From the NCBI GenBank assembly GCA_029721515.1, contig CM056559.1:25353565-25417564 (forward strand): 64,000 bases of DNA, read 5' to 3'. The notes beneath the pieces are model-generated. The model was not told where the DNA came from and ran no database searches. It saw nothing but the letters and a program-made list of their open reading frames with translations. This DNA is from Synanceia verrucosa. Lineage: Eukaryota > Chordata > Actinopteri > Perciformes > Synanceiidae. The translations under genes and the position numbers were made by a program. Each line of letters opens with the position of its first letter. The stretch's first letter is position 1. Positions 46,246 to 58,778 of the stretch are shown one piece after another.

Positions 46246-49200
46246 CGACCAACTTCCTGTCTGTTTAGCATGTGTACTCATGTCATGTCAGCGGGATGAC
46301 AAAGACACAACTGGCTGCTTTATCCTGGTCTTCAGAAGTGACAGTAAGAACAGCTCTGCTGTTTGAATTGTGCCATAAGTTGCAGCTTCAGTCTGTTACA
46401 TGCTGGTGAACAGTCTACAGGTGGTCTACCTGCTGTGTCTTTAGTCTGAGCTGTCGTTCGTCTTGGTTGGTTTCCTGCTCTGCTGTCTTTTCTTGTCTCT
46501 TCAGTCTCTGTTGCTGCTTCTCAGCAGAGGAACAGGCTCAGTCTGGCTTCCCTCTACAGGTGGATGGTCACATGGACACACCTGCTGATGGTGTTAGTGG
46601 CTGTGAGGCAACAGTCTGTTCCATATGTGCTGCTGCTGATGTGTTTACACATTAGACTACTAATACTATGGACAAAAAGTATCCATCATTGTTTCTGTTA
46701 TTCTTCCAGGAAGATGAGGGGATTATTATTCAGTTCACAGCCACACTTTGCTCCAGCAGCGCTGCATTGATTGAAGCTTCTGTGGTTAAAATCTCTCAGG
46801 ATTCCTCTAAATATTGAATCCATGCATGCTGGGAGCTTCTGCTGTGGGTTACAAAAGACAACACATCCATCCCTCTATGTTTCTCTCCAAAGACATTCAT
46901 ACTAAAGAAATAATGCCAGATGTTACAAATAATTTATAAGTAATACAGTAGAGATAATGTGAATAAGGTTGTTATGATGCCATCATAGACAGATGCAGAC
47001 AGGTTTTTATATTCTTCCACACACAAACATGTTGCACGACTACATTCCTTCTCTTGGTTCCAACTCTTGGTTGGAGTCTGGAAATGCTGACTCATGCTCT
47101 GGAGCCAGGCACCAATCATTAGTCATCATTAACAGCTGCTGGCAGGAAACCTGATGTGTTCATTTCTTGACTCCTCGTCTTGAGAAACATCAGTCAGTGT
47201 GTGCAGAGAGATGGACTCAGCCTGCAGGTTTAGTAAACCTCTGATAGATGCTGTGTCACCAGCAGTCTATTTAAAATGGATTCATCCAGTTGCTGCTTTG
47301 CACTGACTAATCTAGTAGAGCTAACCACAGTTAAACATTAACTGTGTGTTGTGATGAAGCAGCAGTGTTTTTTCTTTCTAAAGTTTTTAATTACTTACAT
47401 TTCTCTTTTCTCTGCTCTCTTGTGTCATCAGTAAACACTGTTGGCTCTTGAAGCAACAGGGATTATTATCTGTCCACTTTGCAGTAAAGTATTTCATACG
47501 TCAGTTTTTTATTATTGTATTTGTCTCCCTCTCTGCTCATCCTCCTGTATTTTTTTCTTTAGTTTCCCTCCATGCAGTGTGGATTAGAGTCTCTGGAGTT
47601 TACAGTCACATACCTGTGTGTTGTTGACCCTATTGACTGTAGTGTGTTATAGTGTAGATGATTGAAATGCTGCAGTTGAGTGTGCTGAGTGTGTGCGTCA
47701 GCGTCTTCACACTTGTTCTAGCTGCAGCTCTATTCTGTGTGATTGATGGAGTAATTAGTCCATGAAATGGTCCAACATCACATCCTCCCCTGGTCTTTAT
47801 GTCAGCCTCTTCAGAGGAACAGACCTTTTTATGAGCGTTGTTCTGCAGCTCCACACTGTTTGATTCAGCCAACGCAGTCACAGAACTTCATGAATGTAGA
47901 GATGAGTTTACTGCTGATATATCTGGGAGGTTAATGTGAAGGTAAGATATCCTGCATGGAGGACATGTTCACTGCTTGAATATAAAATATAAAAATATTT
48001 ATGCTGTTAATTTACTGTAACTTTGTGTTCACAACCTGTCTGGATGATATTATGACTAATTCTGCTTCTTAGTTCTTCTGAGAGGAGACATATGGCTCCC
48101 ATGTGTAGATGAGGAAGTTTGATTACTTTTAGTGAATCGTTTTTATAATGTGTGACAGTTAAATATGACAAAGAGCATGTGGAATGTATTTGATAAGAAT
48201 AATTGATGATTGTGATGCCACATTACCAGGAATAATGTGTTTGAACAGCAGCTCATCCTGTGTTTGTTTTCTTTCTGTCAGGACACTTTCTTTGTCTTTA
48301 TGCAGTTGGACTGTTTCTATATGCTGCGGATCTATATTGATATGTTGCATGTTAACATGTTCTGGATTATAAATGGAGAAGAAGGAGAGAGAAAGATGCT
48401 TTGAGAAATAAATGTCACAAGTAGTGAGCATGCTGAGGACAAAGAGAAGAAGGCCTAACTCCACCTGACAGAGATTTATCTCTACACCTCAGAGGTTCAA
48501 ATCATTATTGATTTTCTTCAGTCCTTTTTCCCCCCAAAGAAAGAATTCCCACACTACATCATTTCCTAAAGTACATGACACATGGATGATGTGAGCAGAT
48601 ACCTCCATGGAGGACATGATGGATCCTCTGCTGAATGCTCCTGGTTGGATGCTCTTTGCGGTCCAACACACCCTCTCCCCTCTGAAAACACATCCATCCA
48701 TCCTTACAATAAGCACGTTGAGTCGTTCAAGTGCTTCCTGTCTAGTAAATAGTTTAAATAACCTGAATGAAAATGAAATGTGGGTCTTTCATCCTCTGCT
48801 TGTTGCCTCTCCTACAGTCTGAGCTCAGTCACACGTTGGGAGGAGATGAGCAACAGGGTGGAAGTTTCCAGTAAATCTGCTGGATTAAGGAAAGGTGTTG
48901 GTGTTTGGTAAAATGTTTCTGCTGCTGTTCCTCTGAGATTAAGCCTCTTAGTTTGTGCAGCCTTTTGATTATTTCACTGATCACTGGTTGTTGCTGCCAC
49001 ACATAGGTGTAATACTGTTACTGTGATGAAGTAAAATAAACACACCAAGATAATTAGTACTGAATACAGAATGATAATGTCTTATGTGCACAGTTAAATT
49101 TATTAGATAAACCTCAGCTCACAAACAAATCCTGTATAAAATGGATCCATATTTCCTCTCAGTGCATCATTTTCACTATATTTTAATCTTTTAAAGCCTT

Positions 49201-49357
49201 CCAGTCAGATTGTGACACAGAGCTTTTTTTTGCTCTTAAATGTCAACCCTTTAAGCCTTTAGAGAAAGTTAGGAATATCAGCACTGAGCTGCATAACAAC
49301 ATTAATTTCTCAGGTTTCTGTGGACAAGTGAAGTGTCATCACATGTGACAAATCCAG
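46246..49357. other. Noncoding stretch
   Basis: Beyond the possible RS-exon donor, there is an isolated donor-like GAAG|GTAAGA at 47937-47946 without a good acceptor before it. Frames up to 101 codons (minus, 48159-48464) have no motif. Confidence 0.45.
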
Positions 49358-50032
49358 TGTGACTCCTGCTGCAGGCTGGGAGGCAGATAAGAAGCAATCC
49401 AACAGTCTGGTAGCTGTAAACCTGTAAAAAAAAAAAAAAAAAGAGGAGAAAGAGTCCTATGAAATGTCAGTAGAGAAAGAGAGAGAGAGCAGGAGCACCG
49501 CTGCAGGACATCAACTCCATTTAGCAAAGGCCAGCATGTGTCCTGTACAGACTGTAGACTGTGATGTGTTGAGTGTGAATCAGTAATGAGATGAGCAAAC
49601 AAAACCCTCTTTATCTGTTGGTATAATAATCACTATGATGCCAAGGAAAGGAAACTCATTCTTTGTATTGAGTTTACATTGTGGAAAATACAATAAGTGA
49701 TACTGTATGTCACAACAACAACATTTATGAACTGCACAAAGACTCAGAGCTTTGCAGATATTTTCTATTCATTCTGTTTATGTTTTTATCCAGAGGAGAG
49801 CAGCAGGGTGGTGGAAAAGAGATGATTTCAGGAAGAGAAGTGGGGGAAATGATTGCTTCTTTGAACGTCATGATTCCTTCCTCAGAGTGGAGCTGTTGCG
49901 TTGGAGAAATGAGATGTTGAGCAGGTTGAACAGCTGCCTCTCTGCTGTCACTTCTGAGCTGGAACAGGTCACACATATCTGCTGGAGAAAGCTCTGTAGT
50001 GGCTTAGACTGTGTGATGGAGCAGCTTGGTCT
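49358..50032. repeat. Ancient dispersed family C, copy 2
   Basis: Counterpart of 17958-18340. The first block is at 49358-49460 (TGACTCCTGCTG, GCAGATAAGAAGCAA, AACCTGTAAA, GAGTCCTAT) and the second at 49921-50032 (CAGGTTGAACAGCTGCCT, then GCTGGAGAAAGCTCTGTAGT). The spacing between blocks is about 240 bp larger than in copy 1. An A run (49426-49442) sits inside the first block. Confidence 0.65.
49426..49442. repeat. Poly(A) run
   Basis: About 17 A residues followed by GAGGAGAAAG. It lies inside family C copy 2, so it is more likely local slippage than a retroelement tail. Confidence 0.85.
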
Positions 50033-52401
50033 GGTGGACAGCGGCTGTTCATGGAAATTATGATCAGACTGTAATAATCAGTTGTTGTGATCGTGTCAGG
50101 TTTGCTTCGTCTCCACATCACAGCAAGCTGCGCTCTGAATGCTGCTTCTCTCAGTCCACACTGAACACCTACAGTCAGTTTGTCACTCTGACAGTTGAAA
50201 GACTCCTTCTGGCAGCAGCTCAATGCCAAATATTTCTAGTGACATTTGTAGGCAATATGTTCCTTGTTCCTGCCGTCATGATCTGCTCATAATAAGACAA
50301 AGACCAGATTAAACCTACTAACTGCATCTTATTCTGATGACACACTGTATCACAGCTCTACTGGAACTGATCTCAGATCAGGTTGTTGAGGGGCACTCAG
50401 GTTTGGGGATAAGTGCTTTTATCAAATATGAGGAGCTTCACCCGTTATGTTGCATTATATACAGAATACTCCATATTCATAGTCTCACTGTCTCTTTCCT
50501 CTATGCTAAAGTAAAGATGTATTTCATGAACATCTTTCCCGGCACAGTTGTGGTGGTTGGAGTCGCCACATTCCATTGACCTTTGACCTCTTTAGAAACT
50601 TTTGGAGCTAAAGTATCCTGAACAAACTGACTTCATTTATTCTGAGCTGCTCAGGCTGCTGCTCTTTTAGATTAACTGCTACAGGCAGCTCTACTATGGC
50701 TCTGATTTATCTGCTGAATAAAGCTCACAGCTGGAGACAGTGGGAGAACAATACAGCTTGATAATCCATGGCACTTATTTGTATGATAATTCACCAAAAA
50801 AACCCACATCACACATATTTAGGATTTAGTTGAATGGAAATGAGATTTGCTCTGTGACTCTGTATGAAGGTGTGTGTGCGCTTGATCTAAATTCACATTT
50901 TCCTGATATGGAGGATCTTCAGGTGTGTGATGCAAAGGGCTCTTTCTGCCTGCTGTGTGAGCTGCCTGATAAACTCTCCACTTGTTAACAGAAGTGATTC
51001 AGTCCCTCTGACACTAAACAGCTGTGAGCTTCAGTGAGACATGGAGGGGAGGCAGCAGATGAAAGACTGCTGCTTTGCTCCAGAGTCACATGTCAACGTC
51101 AGGCTGAGTGTTTGAGCAGCAGCAGCAGTGTTGACTTGAAGGCTTGTGATGTAGACCTGGAGCTGCTAGACTGGTTCTGTAGTGGGACATGTTGAGAGTG
51201 GTCTAAGAGGCCAGAAGCTGCCTTATTAAATCTGGAGCGTTGAGGTCACCAGCTGCATCCTTAATCAAATATTTGCATCCAACTGGAGACATTTCCTTTT
51301 GTTACATAACAATCAGACATAAAATTACAGAACTGTAGCTCTGGACTGTCATTGTGATCTAAAAAACTCTATCATCATCTTCACTGAAGAGCCTCAAACA
51401 AGAGCAGCGTTTCCTTTTCTAAATATTAATCAGATTCAGCCGAACAGATACTCTGTTCTCTCTCTCTCTAACTACCTGACTGTATTTCCCTCCTCAGTCA
51501 GATGATAAGTTTGGAGGAAGAAAAGAACTGAATGGAAGGAAGATGACATCCATAAAAGATCAGGAAGGTGTTGGATTTGAGCAGAAGTCTGGAGACAAAG
51601 TGGTCGTGGCCTGAATAAACAGTGTTGTGGCAACTGTGGTTTAAGAGCTGATAAAGATGATCGGCAGGGGGAAAGATTAGACAGGAAACAAAATATGAAC
51701 ACAGATAAAAGGAAACGTGAACAAAGGCAATAAAGAACTCAAAGATAGAATAAAAGATTACAATGATTGGAGGATTTCATGCAGAGAAAATAATATTTTT
51801 AACCTCATGTAGCTTCAATAATCTGGGTCAGCACTCTCGGTCTCTGCTGGATTAAATGGATTTAGAGCTGCTTTAAATGAAGGGAGGATGAGCCATCCAG
51901 ACTGGATCAGATCATATTATCATAATAATAACAAGATTAAACTTTGACAACAGGCCAAACTCCTGTTCATGATCTCATAACTCTGCTGGTAATTTGAGGC
52001 TTTCATTTCCACACCTGGTGGAATAATCAAAGACATCATGAAATGTTCTTTGTTGTCACCACAGAAGAAGGCAGCAGTGATTGAGGTATTTCCTGAGAGG
52101 AGAGGAGACGGTCAGCAGTCAGACCACATCAGCATCTTGTTCTTATCCTGCTTTACCGTCTTTCATTTGCTTCATAATTTTTAAGGACTGTTTTTTCCAC
52201 ATTATTCAGTGTCAATTATTCCAACCCTGTCTGGCCTCTCAGAGGTGATGGTGCCATCCATTACTCTGATCTAGTTTAAGTTTAAGCTCTTTTAAATCAA
52301 AAGGCAGGTTAACTCCTGTGAGCTGTTCCAGCACTGATCAGATGAACGTTATGTTAGAGCATCATTTAATGCAACGGAGTCTCATGAAACGGTTCCTATG
52401 A
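50033..52401. other. Noncoding stretch
   Basis: Frames up to 88 codons (50026-50292) have no domain. No RNA gene or transposon recognised. Confidence 0.5.
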
Positions 52402-52694
52402 TCCATCCAGCCATCCATTATCTGCCGCTTATGCTCACATAGGCTCGCGGGGTGGGTACACCCTGGACAAGTGTCCAGTTCATCACAGGACACATAGAGA
52501 CAAACAACCACTCACACTCACATTCACACTTACAGTCAATTTAAATTAACCAATTAACCTAATCCCCATGCATGTTTTTGGATGGTGGGAGGAAGCCGGA
52601 GTACCAGAGAGAACCCACACAGACATGAGGAGAACATACAAACTCCACACAGAAAGGCCCCGGGCCGGGAATCGAACCTGGTACCTTCTTGCTA
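52402..52694 (-). mobile_element. tRNA-derived SINE, copy 2 (internally deleted, head lost)
   Basis: Same family as 3935-4280. On the plus strand it starts ATCCATCCAGCCATCCATTA. A stretch of about 40 bases present in copies 1 and 3 (the CCTATCCCAGCTGTCTT segment) is missing after GGCTCGCGGGG. The copy stops within the tRNA-like head at ACCTTCTTGCT, where a different repeat begins, so the A-box region is lost. Confidence 0.83.
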
Positions 52695-53112
52695 TTCACA
52701 GATTTTCGTGCATATCTCACGAATGAGCGATCAGCTCATGTGTGAGCCCCGAAGCGAGAGCTTTAAAAATGCCGGACATTGCTTTCACTGTCAGCAGAAA
52801 CTGTAACATTACAATAAAGCTCACGCATAGAAATACGCTCTGACAACAGTTCCAGTGATGGTTAGGGTTAAGGATAGGGTCACACGGTTAGGCTTCAATA
52901 ATAATAATAATAATAAAATAAAATGCATATTTCCTGCTAGAAATGTTATTAAAATGCACCTGAACTCAAGGAATGTCTGCCATGTTTTCACAGACGGAGC
53001 AGCCTGCACTGAACGTCACGTGATCACAACTCTGCCTCCGAATTACACGGGTTATATACAATTATAGTGCTGTAATTTTCATAGTAATTTGTATGAATAT
53101 TTCATGAGACCA
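52694..53112. mobile_element. Interspersed DNA repeat abutting SINE copy 2
   Basis: Begins ATTCACAGATTTTCGTGCAT ATC, continues TCACGAATGAGCGATC and GTTAGGGTTA, and ends near ATTTCATGAGACCAGCC. These phrases match a dispersed fish repeat with a CACGAAAATCTGTGAAT-type end. It carries more CpG than its surroundings. The join to the SINE is abrupt and the missing SINE head is not found on the far side, so insertion was accompanied by deletion, or the two were joined by recombination. An (AAT)n microsatellite lies within. Confidence 0.5.
52896..52916. repeat. (AAT)n microsatellite
   Basis: About seven AAT triplets inside the CpG-richer interspersed repeat. Confidence 0.85.
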
Positions 53113-53698
53113 GCCTGTTTAATGTGTGGTCATGTTAGACTGAAGCTTCGCTGTAGTTCAGTCCTTGTGTGGTCTGAGGTTTCCTCTAAATCCATATCAT
53201 ATCATAGAGAGAAGCCGCTCACTGAAGTCTCATTACCTTTTAATATTCACCATGAAATATTCACAATGACAAGGTGGGGAGGATCTCAAGGAAGAACTGT
53301 TGGAAAAATAATCACTGTGCTTAATCAAGATGGCAAAAATATAATCAGTGTTTTTTTTTTGTGATTGTGGCTGATCAGAGGTAAAGATGAGCTGGACCGC
53401 AGAATAACAGCTCAAACATCCTCTGCTCATGTCTGCTGATCTGATCTGATGAGTCCACACTGGTCCCACTCTGCTGCTGTGAGCAATGGTCTTCATCAGG
53501 GATCTGTGACCCTCTGTGTGTGAAATTAAACACAAATCTAGTTTGTCAACATGTGTGAGTCCACCACCAGCAGCAGCCTCCTCCTCCACAGCTGAACAGA
53601 AATGTGTCGCTCCACTGAGACATCAGAGCATCAGTTAGATTTCCTGGTTGTCCAGATCTCAAGGTGACCGACACACAGAGTGTTTGAGTCCACTCAGC
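53113..53698. other. Noncoding stretch
   Basis: The 118-codon minus frame 53233-53589 has no recognisable domain and a stretch of Ser/His residues. Its length is within chance expectation. Confidence 0.45.
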
Positions 53699-53722
53699 TT
53701 TGTGTGTGTGTGTGTGTGTGTG
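53699..53722. repeat. (TG)n microsatellite
   Basis: About twelve tandem TG units. Confidence 0.92.
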
Positions 53723-56700
53723 CTCTCTGCTGATTCAAAGTGGAGAAAAATGAACTCTGAATATTAAATTAGAGATGAGTCATGTTGGATTCTTGAGGAT
53801 TGTAGAGAGGTCCACCTTTTTATCGGTGTCTGTCAAAGCAAAGTCACACACTGGAAAACAAAATATTATATCATGAAATTATATTAAAGGCTGTTCTTCC
53901 TGCACATAAACCAGACTTCCCCAAATCAGTCATTCTTTCTGCACTCAGTCTTTTAAATTTTTCACAAGGGTTCATTTTAAATCCCTTGACGCATGTGTGC
54001 ATCTATGTTAATAAAGCTGATCAGATGAAAGTCAGACTAAAATAAATGATTGCAGAACAAAATCAGTGATCACATCTAAGCTGTTATTTCCTTTGGAGAA
54101 CAATAAAAACAGTGATGCATTATGGGGTCCAGAAAAACCTCATAATGATTGAAAATATATAGATGTTGAGAGGCTGTGTCGATGTCAAACTGTTGAAGCG
54201 TGAAATTCCTATCTGAAGCGTTCAAATGTCCTGTTTGTTAAATTTCAGTGTTTATTAATGTTTCGACTTCTGATAGGTGATGTTAAGCAGCATCCATCAG
54301 CCTGTCACTTTATATTCATGTCACTTGTAAACTACATGAATGAAACGTGATCATTGTTTTCAGAGGTCATAATTTACTCTTTGTTTTTTAGTTTTTGTCC
54401 ACTTCTTCCTCTCATATCTGCTTTGTTCTACTTCAGCTGGATCATGTTGTCATTAATCAGAACAAAAGTAAAAACCTTACTAAATGATGAAAATAAATGT
54501 AATATAAAATAATCACCTGTTTAGTTCAACAATCTGATGACTAGAAGTTTCACTGTCATCAGGGCCTCAGAGAAAACCTCATCAGAGCTCCATGCACATG
54601 ATCTATTTTCCTCTGTGTGAATATTTCAAACTTGGCTAGAAGTTCAACGTTTTTGCAGCTGAAACTAGATTTCCATCAGACTACAGAGCTCTGCTCACAC
54701 TTGGCAGGAGACATAAAACTTCTCAGTCTGAATATTTGACACCAGAGCTACATGGAGACATACCAGGAATAAATTCACTAACATGTACAAAGTGTTACTG
54801 TAAAACACACCCAGGTTGGTGACTCTAAGATGCTTTAATTAGTGCTTTAATATGAAATGAGTTTGTGACTAATAACTTTGTTTCTCTGCTTCATTTCTTT
54901 TTTTTAAAAGATGGAGTCAGTGAGATCAAGGAAGAGACATTTCTGTTTCTGGTGGATGATAAAGCCACAGGTTGAAGGAGATCAGTGGACTTTAATAAAT
55001 CTTAATATTTCTATGGATTCAAACATGATGTAATCCAGGATTTTATCTCTTTAGTCTGCGCAGAGTGGAGCACAGCTCTTTTTATCCTGCATTCACACCT
55101 GTCTGGTCCTATTAGATCACTGATCAACACTGTAGCCCAGCAGGAGCTGAGCTGATGGTTCATCATGGACAAAATGAACACTGAATTACCTGATAATAGA
55201 AGTTAGATTGGCTTTCACCTCTGTTAAAGGAGCTTTCAGGCTCTGCGGTGTCTTCCAATGTCTTTACATTTTGGACATCATTTAGTCATGTTTTTCTCTA
55301 AATTGTGTTCACATAGGATAGAATTATGAGTGTAGTTGCTTTAATGCATCTCTGAGTGATGGTTTTTGTTTCCTCTCAGTACAGTAGTTCATCCTGAGCT
55401 CATCTTCTCTTAGTAAAAAATAACAGACATGTTCTTCAATAAAATGTAGTAATTAGCCAGTTTTTCAGAACATGCAGTAGAGTCTGTAGAAAGCAATGAG
55501 ATGCTCCAACAGCAGTTTCACAACAGATATATCACTTCCCGAAGGCTACGTTCTGAATCATGAAATTGTGCATTATTCACAATTTTTTTTTTGTTCTCAT
55601 TTTGTCCTCTGTAGGCAGACAGGAGACATCCTATCTTTTGATGATAGAGGCTTTTCCTGGCTGATACATATTTCGCCTCAGGAGTCTCCTTGAGTCTTTT
55701 TGAACAGCACTAGACTGGCTGCAGACTTCTCATGTGACTCCTTTAGTTTAGTTTTAACAGCAGAAAAGCACAGCTGGAGCTAATTTGGCTCAGGTCTGAA
55801 GTCAGGACTCAGGACCTGACTCATCCTCAGACATGTTATTTATCACATCTTTTCTTTTCCTGCTATGATGGTGAACGTCTCTGCTGTAAAAACAAGATTC
55901 ATTCACTTTGAAACAACAGGAAGAGAATGATTGGTCAGTCAACTCTGGCTCCACTGTTTGTCATCTGGTCGCTTTACTGTTTTTAATTTTAAACAACCTG
56001 TTGACTTTAATACTCTTCAGTATTTTCCTTTTCACTTAATTTAATCCATGTAGTCATCAAGCAGCAGAAGGAGGAACGCCTTCACTCCATCTCCAGTCTC
56101 ATTATAACAGGAATGTGTTGTGCATGAATGAAAGCCTTGGTTCTCCACAGAGTTATGGGTCTTCTCAGTAGTAGATCAATGCATGTGCTCTGGTGCTGCA
56201 CTGTCTCTGTCCTTGGTGCTGATTCATATCCAGAAGAAGACTGTCCACAGAGCAGATCAGTCAATGAGGGGACATCTCAATACAACACTAGCAGAGACCT
56301 TTGTGAATGTTTGAGCTCCAATAATCTGTCACTCCTCAGCTTTAACCAAGCGTTGTGATGCAAATAGTCTCTTTTTGTAGTTTCTGCAGTCACACATTAT
56401 TCAACAATCCACACAGTGTTTCCTCCCTTCACAGTCCACCATCCACTCTCCTGTTCAACATCACTGTTCATGGTTAGACTTCATGTCTTTTCTTCTGGTG
56501 TCAGTCACAGTTCATCTTCACACTAGCCAGTCTTAAAGAAAAGCTCAGCAGGAGCTGTCTGACCGCTTCCTGTTAGTAACTCTTCCAGAATAAAGTCACA
56601 GCTGTGTTAATTGTCCATCAAGTTTCTTCAGGGAAGATGAGCGTAGAGTCTCCAGAGGGAGACAAACTGATCCAGAGTGAAGTTAGACGTGGAAATCAAA

Positions 56701-57060
56701 GTTCCTGATTCTGATCTTTGCTGACTGTTCTGCTTAACTTTTTTTCTGTAGTTTCATTGCTTCTCCCTGTTCTTACATCTCTATCTCCAAAACTTTATGA
56801 TCCATACTTTCACAGGCAAATACAGACAAAATTCTCCAGCAATCCAACCCACCATGAGGTTAAGAAGTTCTCCTCAAATAATCCCACAGTTTTAAATCTG
56901 CACAGCTCACTGGAGGTTTTCTCTCTGACAGCTGAAGCTCAGTTTGACGACAGAAACTCTGTGGGCTGTAAATTAATTATGAATTAAAACCAGAAGCCAC
57001 CTCCAGTTCTGAGTAGTGAAGCTGAAGTTGAAGAGCCTTAAACCTGCATTTTCTTTTGCT
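53723..57060. other. Long noncoding stretch
   Basis: Nothing recognised in 3.3 kb. Frames up to 89 codons (56718-56987) have no domain. Confidence 0.5.
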
Positions 57061-57275
57061 AATAGCCAGCAGGGGGTGACTGAAATAAGAAGTCTTATTC
57101 TCGAGAAGTCCATGAAAAAAATGACCCCACTTCTGACTAGATTATCAACTCAGTAAATATGGGTCAATAGTGGCAATCTGTAGTTTCAGCAAGATGTTCA
57201 TTTAGTAAATTATGGTTCCATTTGGAGTGAAATGGACATAAAGCAGGAGATAATTTAGGGAGTGGCTCCACAGAC
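57061..57275. mobile_element. Interspersed repeat (teleost type)
   Basis: AGCCAGCAGGGGGTGACTG is followed by AAGAAGTCTTATTCT, AAGTCCATGA, ATGACCCCACTTCTGACT, then GATGTTCATTTAGTAAATTA and a TTAGGGAGTGGCT ending. The same phrases in the same order characterise a very common dispersed sequence of teleost genomes. The class is uncertain and no coding remains. Confidence 0.68.
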
Positions 57276-58554
57276 TGGACGGGTTGGTCAGTCTGGGAAT
57301 TGTCAGTGTCTTTCTCTTCTGGCTCTTTTTTCAGTGTGTTTTCAGTTCATCAAAGTTAACTGGAACATTTCTGTCACCTAAAAACGTCTTATTCAGTGGT
57401 CGGCTGTCCTTACCTTCACACTCTCATGGCACTTCTGGCTGTTAATGACCTCAAGGCTTGAACAACACTCCTCAAACTGATGGCTGATGTCACAGTGACT
57501 ATGTCCACTTCCTGTGTCCACTCTATGATTAAGGCACCTGAAGCTCAGAGGCTTTGAATCTTGTGTTCAGCCGAAGAGACGAGTGAACTGGACCGTGTGA
57601 TGTGATGGATTGTCTGTTTTCTGATTCTCTAGTGACTACCATGAAATATGGTGGGATTGTTAACGACTATAGACTGAAGTGAATGGCAGATATATGTTTT
57701 AGTGTCATGTCTGATTGCGGTGTTGATAAAACCTCAGTGTTGACCTTCATGTTTCTCTCCTCATGTGTTAAAGCTGTGATCGGCCCACAACACAACAGCT
57801 CTCTGTTTGTCTGCATATTAATTTGTTTGTTTCGCTGAGCAAAGATTCAGTGAATATGACAGAGTGAAGAGCAAGTATGTGATGGTGTTACAGTGTGTTA
57901 CACTGGATAACATCCAGTATAACAGCATGCAGTGTGTGTGTTTCACAGCAGTACTCATTTACATTGCTTAGTGCAATTTCTCTGACTGAGGCGGCAAACT
58001 TTATTTTTCATCATATTTGTTTTCTGATTCCTCTGAAGCGTTGTGTTGCTGCTGGCACATTATAATGAAAACACAACCCCCACATCTGAGGTGTGAAACA
58101 AGAGGGAGTGAACTTTCCCACACAGCCTACCTGTGCCATAAGGTCTCCCACAGAGGGAAACTGAGGGGAAAACAAATGATCATGAACACAGAATATAATG
58201 GAAACTACATCAGCAGCACAGGCTGCTGTTTTTAAATGTAAACTAGTGACAAAGTGTTTCATGACAGATGCTTTAGAGTCATTTCCTCTTCTCCACTCAG
58301 AGTAAACATTAATTCCTGCCTCATCCACACTGAGCTGGTGTCTTCTGTCATCATCAGCTTCTCTGCTAATGAGCTGCTGCTTCATTGGCAGCAGCACTGA
58401 GGACAATTAAGTTAGAGCTGATTGGTCAACGTCAAGTCTGGTGTCACGACTACAAGATCAGAACGACATGGACAACAGGATGTTGTTTATAGCTGGAGAC
58501 ACTGAGAAAATAACACAGCTCATAGAAATGGTGTTCAATAGTGCTTGAATTCAA
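57276..58554. other. Noncoding stretch
   Basis: The 131-codon minus frame 58011-58406 has no domain and is opposed by a 72-codon plus frame. Nothing else recognised. Confidence 0.45.
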
Positions 58555-58778
58555 GCATTTTTTTATTTGAATTAAGCAACGAAAATCTACTAATGGACCA
58601 AGTGAAAATGTCTCGATAAGATTTCTTGAAACAAGACATAATTTCCCAGAAACAAGGCCCTCCATCTCAGTGTAAATTTTGTTCTAAGTGATATTGTCTG
58701 AAATTAAGTTCACAGACATAATTTAACTGGAAATAAGACAAATATTCTTGTCAAGATTTTGATTTTTTTTGCAGTGTA
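58555..58778. mobile_element. Interspersed DNA repeat ending in TTTTGCAGTGTA
   Basis: AAATAAGACAAATATTCTTG is followed by TCAAGATTTTGATTTTTTTT and GCAGTGTA, the right end of a dispersed fish element. The expected reverse complement TACACTGCAAAAA is not seen on the left, so the copy is truncated. Repeated AACAAGA/GAAATAAGA phrases fill the body. Confidence 0.55.

Noticed and set aside
53233..53589. 118-codon minus-strand open frame
   Set aside because: No homology recognised; biased Ser/His composition; chance length.
58011..58406. 131-codon minus-strand open frame
   Set aside because: No motif and no splice signals at its edges.
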